The notes below the pieces were generated by a model. The model worked only from the letters and a program-made list of their open reading frames with translations, was not told the origin of the DNA and searched no databases. This document shows positions 28,276 through 36,657 of a DNA stretch of 64,000 nucleotides, one piece after another. Source of the stretch: Lachnospiraceae bacterium (GTDB taxonomy: Bacteria > Bacillota > Clostridia > Lachnospirales > Lachnospiraceae); NCBI GenBank assembly GCA_019423745.1, contig JAHZAV010000001.1:129476-193475 (forward strand), given 5' to 3'. How positions within the stretch are numbered: the first letter of the stretch is position 1; each line of letters opens with the position of its first letter. Both the position numbers and the translations under genes were made by a program.

Positions 28276-28704
28276 TTATAATATCTTCTCCAGAACATCA
28301 ATGGCATCTTCCACCACTCCTGGGCAAAATGAGAGAAGTGTTCCTTGCTCGAGTACTTTTTCAAGTACTCCATCTTTTGAAAGATCTTCCCCCAGCAGGT
28401 CCTTGCACAGGCAGGATGGTCTCTTTTCTGCAAAAAGAGTTTTAAACTCATCCACTTTTTCCATCATAATTTCTTTTTGTTCCAGATCCCCTTCTTTACT
28501 ATGTCCATATTTCATACCGATGACCATCAAAGAACCGGTTACAGCACCACATGTCTCTCCGCACATCATTCCACCGCCAAAACACGCTGATACCTTTCGC
28601 ATTGTTTCTTCATCGATTCCCACTTTTTCTGCAAATGCACCTGCTACAACCTGAGAGCAATCGATTCCCTGAACAAATAATTCTTTAATTTTTTCTTTTT
28701 GCAT
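28276..28704 (-). CDS. C_GCAxxG_C_C family redox protein
   Basis: The 142-residue protein carries seven cysteines (16, 41, 48, 52, 98, 100, 127). The core is CGETCGAVTG at 48-57, the diagnostic GCGAxxG-type segment of the C_GCAxxG_C_C family (TIGR01909). The family is thought to be a redox or metal-binding protein, sometimes fused to oxidoreductases, with unknown chemistry. It overlaps the TVP38 gene by 20 bp and abuts the GT fusion, so it is locked into the operon. Confidence 0.9.
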   Translation of the reverse strand: MQKEKIKELFVQGIDCSQVVAGAFAEKVGIDEETMRKVSACFGGGMMCGETCGAVTGSLMVIGMKYGHSKEGDLEQKEIMMEKVDEFKTLFAEKRPSCLCKDLLGEDLSKDGVLEKVLEQGTLLSFCPGVVEDAIDVLEKIL

Positions 28705-29407
28705 TATATTCTCCTTTTTTCGTCTGCCTGTCTGTATAAATTTTTTTAATTAAAAAAACAAATGCAGATATGGCAAATAAGAATAACAATCCAGTCACAA
28801 ATAATTTTGCGCCCCCTGTCAGCATTCCTCCTACATAGGAATAAACGATAGTTGCAGGCAACTGTCCGATTCCAGTTGCAACAAAAAATGCTCCAAAGGA
28901 CATGCTCGTTAGGCCTGCTGCATAACTTACAAGGTCAAAAGATACGAATGGCAACAAACGACATACCAATATCGTATTTCTTCCATATTTTTCAAAAAAA
29001 ACATCGATCTGTTCCAAGCCAGCCTTGCTGGTCAGTTTTTCTACAACATCCCGCCCTAATATTCTTGCAATAAAAAAGCATACAGCAGCCCCTGCCATTG
29101 CACTACTCCAGGATAATATAGCTCCCTGCCACCATCCAAACAAATTAGCATTTGCAAAGGTTAATAAAAAAGCTGGAAGCGGTGCCGCTACTGACTGAAA
29201 TATCATTAACAGAAATGAAATCAATGCCGCATATGCTCCATAAGAAGCCACAAAATCTTTTACAACTGTAAAGTCACCGCTGGCAAACATCTTAAGTATA
29301 TCATTTACATTTTTCTGAACTGACGGTACAAAATTGTAACAGCATAAAGCCGCCAAAATCACTCCTATTAAAATGAATCTTTTTACCCATTCCCTTTTCT
29401 TATTCAT
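28685..29407 (-). CDS. TVP38/TMEM64 family membrane protein (YdjX/YdjZ-like)
   Basis: The 240-residue protein has an N-terminal helix, then the SNARE-associated core: PLPAFLLTFANANLFGWWQG, a helix with AGAAVCFFIARILGRDVVEKL, and the family motif RLLPFVSFDLVSYAAGLT. The C-terminus is basic. E. coli ydjX and ydjZ encode the same family in the cluster that also contains ynjBCDE, which fits this operon. It overlaps the Fe-S gene by 8 bp and C_GCAxxG_C_C by 20 bp. Proposed role is membrane transport or lipid scrambling; not shown. Confidence 0.9.
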   Translation of the reverse strand: MNKKREWVKRFILIGVILAALCCYNFVPSVQKNVNDILKMFASGDFTVVKDFVASYGAYAALISFLLMIFQSVAAPLPAFLLTFANANLFGWWQGAILSWSSAMAGAAVCFFIARILGRDVVEKLTSKAGLEQIDVFFEKYGRNTILVCRLLPFVSFDLVSYAAGLTSMSFGAFFVATGIGQLPATIVYSYVGGMLTGGAKLFVTGLLFLFAISAFVFLIKKIYTDRQTKKGEYNAKRKN

Positions 29408-30455
29408 TCTGCCCCTCCCTGAAATATCTTGTTTTCATTCTATTAAGCATCGATTTTTTGGTATCTGGTGTTTCCGTCAATCCTAAAATACGCAAAAGAA
29501 GATGTTCTGTATTTTCATATCCTTTTTTTGAAAAATTACCGGAACAGGAGGCACAATAAGTATGTACTTTTCCCTGTTTATTGATTCGAGCAAGCATAGT
29601 TTCTGCCAGATCAGGCTCTTTCCTTGAGGCACATCCACCCAGTCCACAGCATTGTCCACCCAAAATTGTTATCTCACCTTCTACAAATTCTTTTATTTGT
29701 TCCAGTAATTCTCCTGTTTTCCGGTCCGGACATGGTGGAAATACGGATATATCTTCCCGTATTTTGCTCCCCATCCCCCATTCGCTCATTTTTTCATATA
29801 TACTAACTACTGCAACAGGTAAACGAGGCTTTAGAAACGCATAGCAATTAGGACACAATGTAATCACTTCTTGTACACCAGCTCTTTGCAGCCGCCTGGA
29901 AATCTCTGTAATAATGCGTTCTTCCTCTTTCACTAATCCCAGCTCAGCAATTGGCTTACCACAGCAGTCAAATACGACTCCTATCCCAAATTTCTCTTTT
30001 AACAGTCCACAAAGATATCTTGTAGATTCCGGAAAATATGAAGGGAAATTACACCCCGGAAATAGTATGCTTTTTGTGGTTACGTTTTTATAATTCCGGA
30101 ATTTATAATCTCCTTTTTCCGCCACCAACATGGTATACCCGTTTTCTTTTAGTTTTCCCTGATTCTCCTTAACCTGTCGCCGCCTTAGATTCAAAATCAC
30201 TTCCCGTCCATCTATTCCCTGTGGACAAACCCGGGAGCAATTTCCGCAAAGGAAGCAATGATAAGCCAATTCATTTATTTTGTCTATATTACTAATATCT
30301 AATCCATACTTCTCTAAAAAAAGACAGACTTGTGTACATTTACCACAATGAATACATTGATTTACATCTGTAGTTTTGTCATACTGTTTCATTCTTTTAA
30401 TACTTTCTATAATAATATTTTTGTGCTGCAGCTTAACTACAACACATGCTATCAT
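29400..30455 (-). CDS. Fe-S oxidoreductase with two ferredoxin motifs and CCG domains (GlpC/HdrD-like)
   Basis: The 352-residue protein has two classical 4Fe-4S motifs (CIHCGKCTQVC at 34-44; CFLCGNCSRVC at 67-77). The C-terminal half resembles heterodisulfide reductase B-type CCG domains: FDCCGKP with LCPNCYAF, and QCCGLGGC with TYCASCSGNF. Such proteins carry electrons between a membrane or cytoplasmic donor and disulfide-type or quinone acceptors. Start ATG 30455 follows AAGGAGGT; the frame could be extended 63 bp but without a binding site. It is the first gene of the operon. Redox partner unknown. Confidence 0.88.
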   Translation of the reverse strand: MIACVVVKLQHKNIIIESIKRMKQYDKTTDVNQCIHCGKCTQVCLFLEKYGLDISNIDKINELAYHCFLCGNCSRVCPQGIDGREVILNLRRRQVKENQGKLKENGYTMLVAEKGDYKFRNYKNVTTKSILFPGCNFPSYFPESTRYLCGLLKEKFGIGVVFDCCGKPIAELGLVKEEERIITEISRRLQRAGVQEVITLCPNCYAFLKPRLPVAVVSIYEKMSEWGMGSKIREDISVFPPCPDRKTGELLEQIKEFVEGEITILGGQCCGLGGCASRKEPDLAETMLARINKQGKVHTYCASCSGNFSKKGYENTEHLLLRILGLTETPDTKKSMLNRMKTRYFREGQNE

Positions 30456-30603
30456 CTCATACCTCCTTATATTGTAATTATCTCTAATTCTCATGTCCAA
30501 TTGATAACTTGAATACACTTTGCTTATTTATCGAAAATATCTATATATGTTTTACGGATTAATTTATTACCTGGCTAGATGAATTTAAGCTGGTTTTAGT
30601 CAT

Positions 30604-30654
30604 TAGACAGTAAGAGGACAGGGAATAAAAACTGCCCTGTCCTCTTACTGTCTA
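30604..30654. repeat. 20-bp perfect inverted repeat with 11-nt loop
   Basis: TAGACAGTAAGAGGACAGGG (30604-30623) is the exact complement of 30635-30654, a stem with no mismatch. Neither side has a T-run, so it is not an ordinary rho-independent terminator. It lies between the 107-residue gene's stop and the Fe-S gene, in a 230-bp gap with no other visible element. It could be an RNA structure of the operon leader, an operator, or a small mobile palindromic repeat. Confidence 0.7.
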
Positions 30655-30686
30655 TAACAAAAAATCCTGTTGTCAATATAACCCTA

Positions 30687-31010
30687 TTATTGTCTAACCG
30701 ACTCTACCAACTCTGCACACACATCCTGTATTTGTGTCTCCTCCTCCACGACTGAAATAATTTGTTCTGTACTGACCTGCGCAATATCAATCCCCTGATT
30801 ATCCATCAGCACAAAAGCCATAAAAAGAAGAATACATAAAACAACCCGCGCCCCAAAAGTTTCTGTAACCTCTTCGTCATCTTCATCATATATCTTGTGA
30901 TAAGCAGCCCGGTATCTGGGATGGATGGCGGGTGTTTCCCTGTCTCCATACAGTCTCCGTGTCTGATCAAGAAGTTCCTTCCGCCTTCTTGCTCCTTCTT
31001 CTCTTTCCAA
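30687..31010 (-). CDS. Small single-pass membrane protein, unknown function
   Basis: A 107-residue protein: a basic charged N-terminal half (EEGARRRKELLDQTRRLYGDRE), an acidic DEDDEE linker at ~38-44, one hydrophobic helix (ARVVLCILLFMAFVLM, ~50-65) and an acidic outer tail. The start codon is TTG with GTGGAGG upstream. I do not recognise it; no enzyme motif is present. A different-frame open stretch over the same region, 30806-31144, has no such features and is rejected. Confidence 0.6.
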   Translation of the reverse strand: MEREEGARRRKELLDQTRRLYGDRETPAIHPRYRAAYHKIYDEDDEEVTETFGARVVLCILLFMAFVLMDNQGIDIAQVSTEQIISVVEEETQIQDVCAELVESVRQ

Positions 31011-31100
31011 ATAAGTCCGCCTCCACTTCTTTTTCTTCCTTTCATATATTTATAATATGCGGACATTATCTTGTTAAGAAGTATACATAGATATAATAAG

Positions 31101-31129
31101 AGGCAGGGTAAAGAAAAGTAACCCTGCCT
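31101..31129 (-). terminator. Rho-independent terminator
   Basis: AGGCAGGGT and ACCCTGCCT form a 9-bp stem with an 11-nt loop, just after the stop of the 31144 gene on the minus strand. CTTATTATATC follows. It separates the DUF2007-like gene from the 107-residue gene. Confidence 0.75.
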
Positions 31130-31143
31130 TAATACTTCTTTCA

Positions 31144-31401
31144 CTATGATAAATTCTTCACCAACTGGTCAGCTTTCTCATAATCTTCTTTCGAGACAAA
31201 GAGCGCATAAGCATTTCTTCGTTCGCTATTAGTACCGTAACTTCCCCGTCCGGTAAAAAAAAGAAGGGAAGTAAATTCTGCCCATCCACCTCCAGAGTTA
31301 ATTTTCTCTTTGTAGCAGATTCCATTCTCATTCAGCAAATTTTTGATTTTCAAAATCTCATCCAACGATTCTGTCCGAATCAGACAAGTGTCATATGCCA
31401 T
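31144..31401 (-). CDS. DUF2007-like small protein
   Basis: The 85-residue protein has the alternating pattern of putative signal-transducing DUF2007 domains: LDEILKIKNLLNENGICYK at the start and AYALFVSKEDYEKADQLVKNL at the end. This assignment is by pattern only. It is cytoplasmic. AAAGGAGG precedes ATG 31401. It is followed by a terminator, so it is transcribed alone or at the end of the his unit. Confidence 0.6.
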   Translation of the reverse strand: MAYDTCLIRTESLDEILKIKNLLNENGICYKEKINSGGGWAEFTSLLFFTGRGSYGTNSERRNAYALFVSKEDYEKADQLVKNLS

Positions 31402-31494
31402 AAGTTTCCCTCCTTTATAGATTATTTACTAATCAGGATTTTCTTAATTTACTATGATCATTGTATCATAAAGTGTAACTTTAAGCAATGACAG

Positions 31495-32778
31495 TTACCT
31501 GTCTGCCAGCTCTCTTACAATATCTTCCCAGTTGATGCCTCTTTCCACCATTAAGACCATGGCATGATAGAGGAAATCGGCCATTTCATATTTTATTTCT
31601 TCAGGATTCGGATTCTTAGCAGCAATGATGATTTCTGTTGCTTCCTCTCCCACTTTTTTCAGTATTTTATCGATTCCTTTATCAAAAAGATAATTTGTAT
31701 AAGAGCCTTCCTTTGGATGTTCTCTCCGATCTACAATTGTCTGGTATACACTTTCAAACACTTGCAGAGGATTAGTCTCATCATAATCAGAACCGACAAG
31801 AGGCTGGAAAAAGCAAGTAGGATTGCCAGTATGGCAGGCTGCCCCTACCTGATCTACTTTGGCAAGTAGCGTATCTTTATCACAATCAATTGTCAAAGAA
31901 CGTACATACTGAAAATGTCCACTTGTTTCGCCTTTTACCCACAGACATTGCCTGCTTCTGCTGAAATAAGTCATTCGACCTGTTTTGATGGTCTGATCGA
32001 AAGATTCCTCATTCATATAGGCCATCATCAAAACTTCCTGTGTTTTATAGTGCTGAACAATGACTGGAATCAGACCTTTGTCATCTGTCTTAAATTCAGA
32101 AAAATCCATGATGCTTTCAAATGTAGTCATTTGAATATCTTCCTGTTCACATCGGCTTTTAAATTCTGCAAAATCCATGTCTGTCTGACTGACGTATTTA
32201 CCTGATAAGCCTCGGACACCCGAGCATTTCAATATTTTAAAAAGTTCTGGCTCTTCCATAGTGTCAGTTACTACGACACAGGGAATATCTGTAACATTTA
32301 CAACAGAATCCAAATCCAGACGATGCATGAATACAATCTCACTGGCATATTCATTAATCGTATGCTGGTGTTTGAACAAAGCGTCAAAATCATTTAATGA
32401 AACAGCAAGCTTTTCTTTTCCAAATCTTTTTGCTACATCTTCAATCAATTTTTGATTGTCGGATTTAGAAAAATTTAACAAAGCCCTTTTGGCTCCGGAG
32501 TAAAGAATTTTCTTCACGTCCTCCTGACGCTTGATATTACCGCCGGCCACCATCGGAATTCGGATAATCCGATTGATCTTTTTCATTAAATCGATGGCTT
32601 CATCATGCTCTTCATCGGATTCTGACAAGTCAAACACGATCAGTTCATCTGCCCCGTGTTCGCTATAATACCGGGCAAGTGAGAGGACATCCTCACTTAA
32701 AACCGTCCGGTCGTCAAACCATTTTACTGCTTTCCCCGAATCTATAAAAATACATGGTATCACTCTTTTATAACTCAT
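31495..32778 (-). CDS. hisI: HisIE with a degenerate HisF-like N-terminal barrel
   Basis: Three parts make 427 residues. Residues 1-~215 resemble the HisF/HisA TIM barrel (RVIPCIFIDSGKAVKW, IPMVAGGNIKRQEDVKKIL), but position 11, the HisF catalytic Asp, is Phe, and the second catalytic Asp on strand 5 is probably Asn129. Residues ~225-330 are HisI, phosphoribosyl-AMP cyclohydrolase (YFSRSRQCLWVKGETSGH; DCDKDTLL; CHTGNPTCFF). Residues ~335-427 are HisE, phosphoribosyl-ATP pyrophosphatase (KVGEEATEIIIAAK). The two real activities make ProFAR in histidine synthesis. The barrel is probably structural or regulatory. Confidence 0.9.
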   Translation of the reverse strand: MSYKRVIPCIFIDSGKAVKWFDDRTVLSEDVLSLARYYSEHGADELIVFDLSESDEEHDEAIDLMKKINRIIRIPMVAGGNIKRQEDVKKILYSGAKRALLNFSKSDNQKLIEDVAKRFGKEKLAVSLNDFDALFKHQHTINEYASEIVFMHRLDLDSVVNVTDIPCVVVTDTMEEPELFKILKCSGVRGLSGKYVSQTDMDFAEFKSRCEQEDIQMTTFESIMDFSEFKTDDKGLIPVIVQHYKTQEVLMMAYMNEESFDQTIKTGRMTYFSRSRQCLWVKGETSGHFQYVRSLTIDCDKDTLLAKVDQVGAACHTGNPTCFFQPLVGSDYDETNPLQVFESVYQTIVDRREHPKEGSYTNYLFDKGIDKILKKVGEEATEIIIAAKNPNPEEIKYEMADFLYHAMVLMVERGINWEDIVRELADR

Positions 32779-32797
32779 TTATCTTATCCCTCCTTCG

Positions 32798-33388
32798 TTA
32801 TGCAAGGGTTCCTTTCGTTGTCCACGCGCCCTCAATGCGCTCCTCTTTTTTTACAGCTCCATCCAGCGCTCTTCCAAAACCTTTGAACAGCGCTTCGGCT
32901 ATATGGTGGTTATTGCTTCCATCCAACATTTTTAAGTGCAGATTCATTTTTGCACTATAGGATACAGCATAGAAAAATTCACGAATCATTTCTGTATCCA
33001 AATCTCCTATTTTTCCTGGAGTAAATATTGCATCAAAATTCAGATATGGACGTCCTGACAAATCTATCGCACAGAGAATCAGGGTTTCATCCATGGGCAA
33101 CATAAAATTACCATAACGGCAAATCCCTGCTTTATCGCCAAGTGCTTGACTGATAGCCGCACCAAGAACAATTCCTGTATCCTCCACAGTATGATGACAA
33201 TCTACATCCAAATCTCCTTTAACCCGTAATGTAAGGTCAAAAAGTCCGTGGCGCGCAAATCCATCCAGCATGTGATCAAAGAATCCAATTCCTGTCTGAA
33301 TATCTGTTTTCCCTGATCCATCCAGATTTAAAGTCAGCTCTATATCTGTTTCTTTTGTTATCCGTTTTACTGTTGCTGTCCTTTCCAT
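32798..33388 (-). CDS. hisB: Imidazoleglycerol-phosphate dehydratase
   Basis: The 196-residue enzyme dehydrates imidazoleglycerol phosphate in histidine synthesis. The signature metal motifs are IGFFDHMLDGFARHG and DCHHTVEDTGIVLG, then NNHHIAEALFKGFG near the C-terminus, the His-rich Mn2+ ligands. This is the monofunctional form, without the phosphatase domain. It sits 19 bp before hisIE and 2 bp after hisD. Confidence 0.97.
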   Translation of the reverse strand: MERTATVKRITKETDIELTLNLDGSGKTDIQTGIGFFDHMLDGFARHGLFDLTLRVKGDLDVDCHHTVEDTGIVLGAAISQALGDKAGICRYGNFMLPMDETLILCAIDLSGRPYLNFDAIFTPGKIGDLDTEMIREFFYAVSYSAKMNLHLKMLDGSNNHHIAEALFKGFGRALDGAVKKEERIEGAWTTKGTLA

Positions 33389-33390
33389 AT

Positions 33391-34692
33391 TTATCCCTCC
33401 TGATCTTCGAAGCGAACCTTAATGGAATTGGCATGTGCCGTCAGATGCTCTGCTTCTGCAAACGCTTCTATTTTTTTATGGAGCTTTTCCAATGCTTCTT
33501 TGGAATATCCGATAATGCTGGACTTCTTGATAAAATCATCAACAGATAGCGGTGAGAAAAAGCGTGCCGTACCGTTTGTGGGAAGCACATGGTTCGGTCC
33601 TGCAAAATAATCTCCCAGCGGTTCACTTGCATATTCTCCTATAAATATAGCTCCGGCATTACGAATCTTTGTCATAATATTATAAGGATCCTTTGTCTGA
33701 ATCTCCAAATGCTCAGATGCAATTTCATTTGCAATGTCCACTGCATCATCCATTGTTTCAGCCAATAGGATATAACCATAATTGTCTAATGACTTCTGAA
33801 TAATCTCACTTCTGGAAAGCTCCTCAAGGAAATGATCTACTTCTTCAGATACTTGTTTTGCCAAAGTCTCACTTGTTGTCACCAGTATAGCAGATGCCAG
33901 TTCATCATGCTCTGCCTGCGACAGTAAATCCGCTGCTACATATCGGGGGTTCGCAGTCTCATCAGCAATTACCAGTATTTCGCTTGGTCCGGCCACAGCA
34001 TCAATACTGACATGACCATAAACAGCCTTCTTAGCTAATGCAACGTAAATATTTCCCGGACCAACAATTTTATCTACTCTGGAAATACTTTCTGTACCAT
34101 ATGCCAAAGCTCCAATGGCCTGTGCGCCACCTGCCTTATAAATAACGTCAACTCCCGCTTCATGCGCTGCGACCAAAGTTGTTGGTGTTATTTTCCCGTC
34201 TTTTCCCGGAGGAGTTACCATAACAATCTCTTCTACCCCTGCCACTTTTGCAGGAATCACATTCATAAGCACAGAAGAAGGATATGCTGCTTTTCCGCCA
34301 GGTACATAAACGCCCACTTTCTGAAGAGGTGTCACTTTCTGTCCTAAAATTGTTCCGTCACTGCTGCTATCAAACCAACTGTACTGCTTCTGTTTTTCAT
34401 GATAAATCCGGATATTATTCATTGCCTCCCGGATAATATCTACAAGACCTTTATCTACCTTTGCATATGCTTCCTTAATTTCTGTTTCTGTGACCTTAAT
34501 GTTTTCTGCATTAATATCAGCATGATCAAATTTTTTAGTATAGGCAAAAAGAGCAGTATCCCCTTCTTCTTTTATGTGATTGAGGATTTCTGAAACTCCT
34601 GCTTCATATTGACTATACTGGTTAGGACTTCTCTTTAAAAGATCCTCCAGCAGATTTTTTTTGGAATGGCTGTCAAGCTTCTGTATTCTCAT
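33391..34692 (-). CDS. hisD: Histidinol dehydrogenase
   Basis: The 433-residue enzyme oxidises L-histidinol twice to histidine with Zn2+ and NAD+. Family motifs are VTPLQKVGVYVPGGKAAYPSS, IVGPGNIYVALAKK, AGPSEILVIADE and QAEHDELASAILVT, with the His/Asp zinc ligands. C-terminal PTNGTARFFSPLSVDDF is also typical. It lies 16 bp after hisG. Confidence 0.97.
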   Translation of the reverse strand: MRIQKLDSHSKKNLLEDLLKRSPNQYSQYEAGVSEILNHIKEEGDTALFAYTKKFDHADINAENIKVTETEIKEAYAKVDKGLVDIIREAMNNIRIYHEKQKQYSWFDSSSDGTILGQKVTPLQKVGVYVPGGKAAYPSSVLMNVIPAKVAGVEEIVMVTPPGKDGKITPTTLVAAHEAGVDVIYKAGGAQAIGALAYGTESISRVDKIVGPGNIYVALAKKAVYGHVSIDAVAGPSEILVIADETANPRYVAADLLSQAEHDELASAILVTTSETLAKQVSEEVDHFLEELSRSEIIQKSLDNYGYILLAETMDDAVDIANEIASEHLEIQTKDPYNIMTKIRNAGAIFIGEYASEPLGDYFAGPNHVLPTNGTARFFSPLSVDDFIKKSSIIGYSKEALEKLHKKIEAFAEAEHLTAHANSIKVRFEDQEG

Positions 34693-34708
34693 TTTTCTTC
34701 ATCCCTTT

Positions 34709-35344
34709 CTATATTACCGTACGCAGTCTGGAAATAAGATCCTTGATCCGGTCGCTTTCCATTCTCATACTCACAGGATTTACAATCATCCGTGCGGAAA
34801 GAGGACATACTTCCTCCAGAACGGCGAGTCCATTTTCGCGCAGAGTAGATCCCGTTTCCACAATATCTACAATAACTTCTGCCAGGCCAACAATGGGGGC
34901 CAGTTCAATAGAACCATTCAATTTAATAATTTCTACCGTCTGATGCTTAATATTATAAAAATAATCTTTTGCAATATGAGGGTATTTTGTAGCCACTCGG
35001 ATGAGTTCGTGGTGCGAAAGAAGGGGTGCGGCGCTCTTAGGGCCGCATACACACATCCTGCAGGCTCCATATCCCAGATCCAGCACTTCATGTACCTTCC
35101 GTCCTTCTTCCAGAATCGTATCCTTACCTACGATTCCGATATCAGCGGCGCCATATTCTACATAAGTGGGAACATCCGGGCCTTTCGACAGGAAAAATCG
35201 AAGTTTTAAATCCTCATTGACAAAAATCAGTTTTCTGGAGTCTTTATTTTTCATTTCCTCGCATGTAATACCAATCTTTTCAAATATTTCCAGCGTCTGC
35301 TTCGCAAGACGCCCTTTTCCAAGAGCAAATGTTAAATATCTCAT
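34709..35344 (-). CDS. hisG: ATP phosphoribosyltransferase catalytic subunit, short form
   Basis: The 211-residue protein is the short HisG (HisG-S) that needs HisZ to work: it has no regulatory C-terminal domain. It catalyses the first step of histidine synthesis, ATP plus PRPP. Features are LTFALGKGRLAKQTLE at the N-terminus, the GAADIGIVGKD loop and IVDIVETGSTLRENGL, the PRPP-binding site. AAGGAG precedes the ATG; it is 10 bp downstream of hisZ. Confidence 0.96.
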   Translation of the reverse strand: MRYLTFALGKGRLAKQTLEIFEKIGITCEEMKNKDSRKLIFVNEDLKLRFFLSKGPDVPTYVEYGAADIGIVGKDTILEEGRKVHEVLDLGYGACRMCVCGPKSAAPLLSHHELIRVATKYPHIAKDYFYNIKHQTVEIIKLNGSIELAPIVGLAEVIVDIVETGSTLRENGLAVLEEVCPLSARMIVNPVSMRMESDRIKDLISRLRTVI

Positions 35345-35353
35345 GATGTATTT

Positions 35354-36601
35354 TTACTCCTTCGTATTTATGGTTTTCATTTCACCAGTGACCAGATTAA
35401 ACATCTGAATCTGATCATCTTCCTGAATATAGATCATATTTCCGGCATAATATTCTTTTCCATACTGCATGTAATCTTCCAGTGTTTTGTTAGGTTCCTT
35501 CTTCAGCAGTTCTGTATTTTTACACTTTTCACGGAAATCACCAGCAATACGGATGGCCTTTTTTTCCATTCCTTTATCATACAGAATCAATGTATTTTTG
35601 CGGGAATAAGTAATCCGTATATGCTGTCTTGTTAAAGCATTCATTAACTCATCAATAACAAGTGCAAAACCAATGGAGGGAGATTCTTTCCCGAACTTCT
35701 CCAGAAGATGATCATACCGCCCTCCTTTTACAACCGCATCTCCGGTTCCAAACGTATAGCCTCTGAAAATAATTCCAGTATAATACCCGTAAGTTCCACT
35801 CATACTAAAATCAAAATGGATATATTGCTCTGCACCATAATATTTCAACATATCATAGATCTGTTCCAGACGACGTACAGCCATGATTCCTTTCGAATTT
35901 GGTGCAAGGTTTCTTGCCTGTGCAAGAATCTCTACTCCACCATACAAATCTCCCAGCGCTACAAGCGCTTCTTTAGAACTTCTCTTTACCTGAATGCTGT
36001 CAAGGTATTCTTCCAGCCCAAAATAGTTACGGTTGTTTATCAGTTCCCGTACCCGCATTTCTTCTTGCTCATTAAGAGCTGCATCTTCAATTAGACTTTG
36101 GAAAAAATCTACATTTCCCACACTTAACTGAAAATCTCGAAGACCAATCGTTGTCAGGCAATCTGCTACCATAGCCAGCATTTCTGCATCTGCTTCAATC
36201 GAATCCACGCCAATAAGTTCTGCCCCCATCTGCGTATTTTCCCGTAGCCGTCCCTGATAACTGGAATGATTCACAAACGTATTTCCGGTATAACACAATC
36301 GGATGGGAATGTCCTCATCCTTAAATAAAGTAGCAGCTGCTCTCGCAATAGAAGGCGTAATATCCGGTCTTAAAACAAGAGTATTCCCTTCTTTGTCAAA
36401 AAATTTATATAACTCTCTGGAAGGAATGGTTCCAATTTCCTTCCTGAAAACATCGAAATATTCAAAAGTAGGTGTCTGAATATCATGATATCCATACAAC
36501 TGAAGCACTTTATGAAGCCGACTTTCCAAAGAAAGTTTCTTACCACATTCTATATTGTATATATCCCGTACACCCTCAGGTGTATGCAATTGTTGTTCCA
36601 T
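35354..36601 (-). CDS. hisZ: ATP phosphoribosyltransferase regulatory subunit
   Basis: HisZ is a histidyl-tRNA synthetase paralogue that activates short HisG and confers feedback by histidine. The class II synthetase-like core starts at TPEGVRDIYN, with motif 2-type region FYKFFDKEGNTLVLRPDITPSIARA and a later YYTGIIFRGYT segment. About 415 residues with the chosen ATG 36601 (spacing 11 from GGGAGG); ATG 36610 is the other choice but only 2 bp from it. It is first in the his operon. Confidence 0.92.
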   Translation of the reverse strand: MEQQLHTPEGVRDIYNIECGKKLSLESRLHKVLQLYGYHDIQTPTFEYFDVFRKEIGTIPSRELYKFFDKEGNTLVLRPDITPSIARAAATLFKDEDIPIRLCYTGNTFVNHSSYQGRLRENTQMGAELIGVDSIEADAEMLAMVADCLTTIGLRDFQLSVGNVDFFQSLIEDAALNEQEEMRVRELINNRNYFGLEEYLDSIQVKRSSKEALVALGDLYGGVEILAQARNLAPNSKGIMAVRRLEQIYDMLKYYGAEQYIHFDFSMSGTYGYYTGIIFRGYTFGTGDAVVKGGRYDHLLEKFGKESPSIGFALVIDELMNALTRQHIRITYSRKNTLILYDKGMEKKAIRIAGDFREKCKNTELLKKEPNKTLEDYMQYGKEYYAGNMIYIQEDDQIQMFNLVTGEMKTINTKE

Positions 36602-36657
36602 ATGATGCATATCCTCCCTTGGCACTTTATCGTGCTAATACGTTAAAACCTTATTGA

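Noticed and set aside
18636..30455. Known arsenosugar biosynthesis locus
   Set aside because: The named TIGR04282/TIGR04283 families are present, but the arsenite methyltransferase and ArsS-type radical-SAM enzymes are absent from the window.
30604..30654. Inverted repeat called as a simple rho-independent terminator
   Set aside because: There is no T-run on either side, and the stem is longer and more perfect than the terminators seen elsewhere in the window.
36601..36657. T-box or other attenuator for the his operon
   Set aside because: The leader from the promoter to hisZ is only about 50 nt and holds no hairpin pair or T-box-like sequence.
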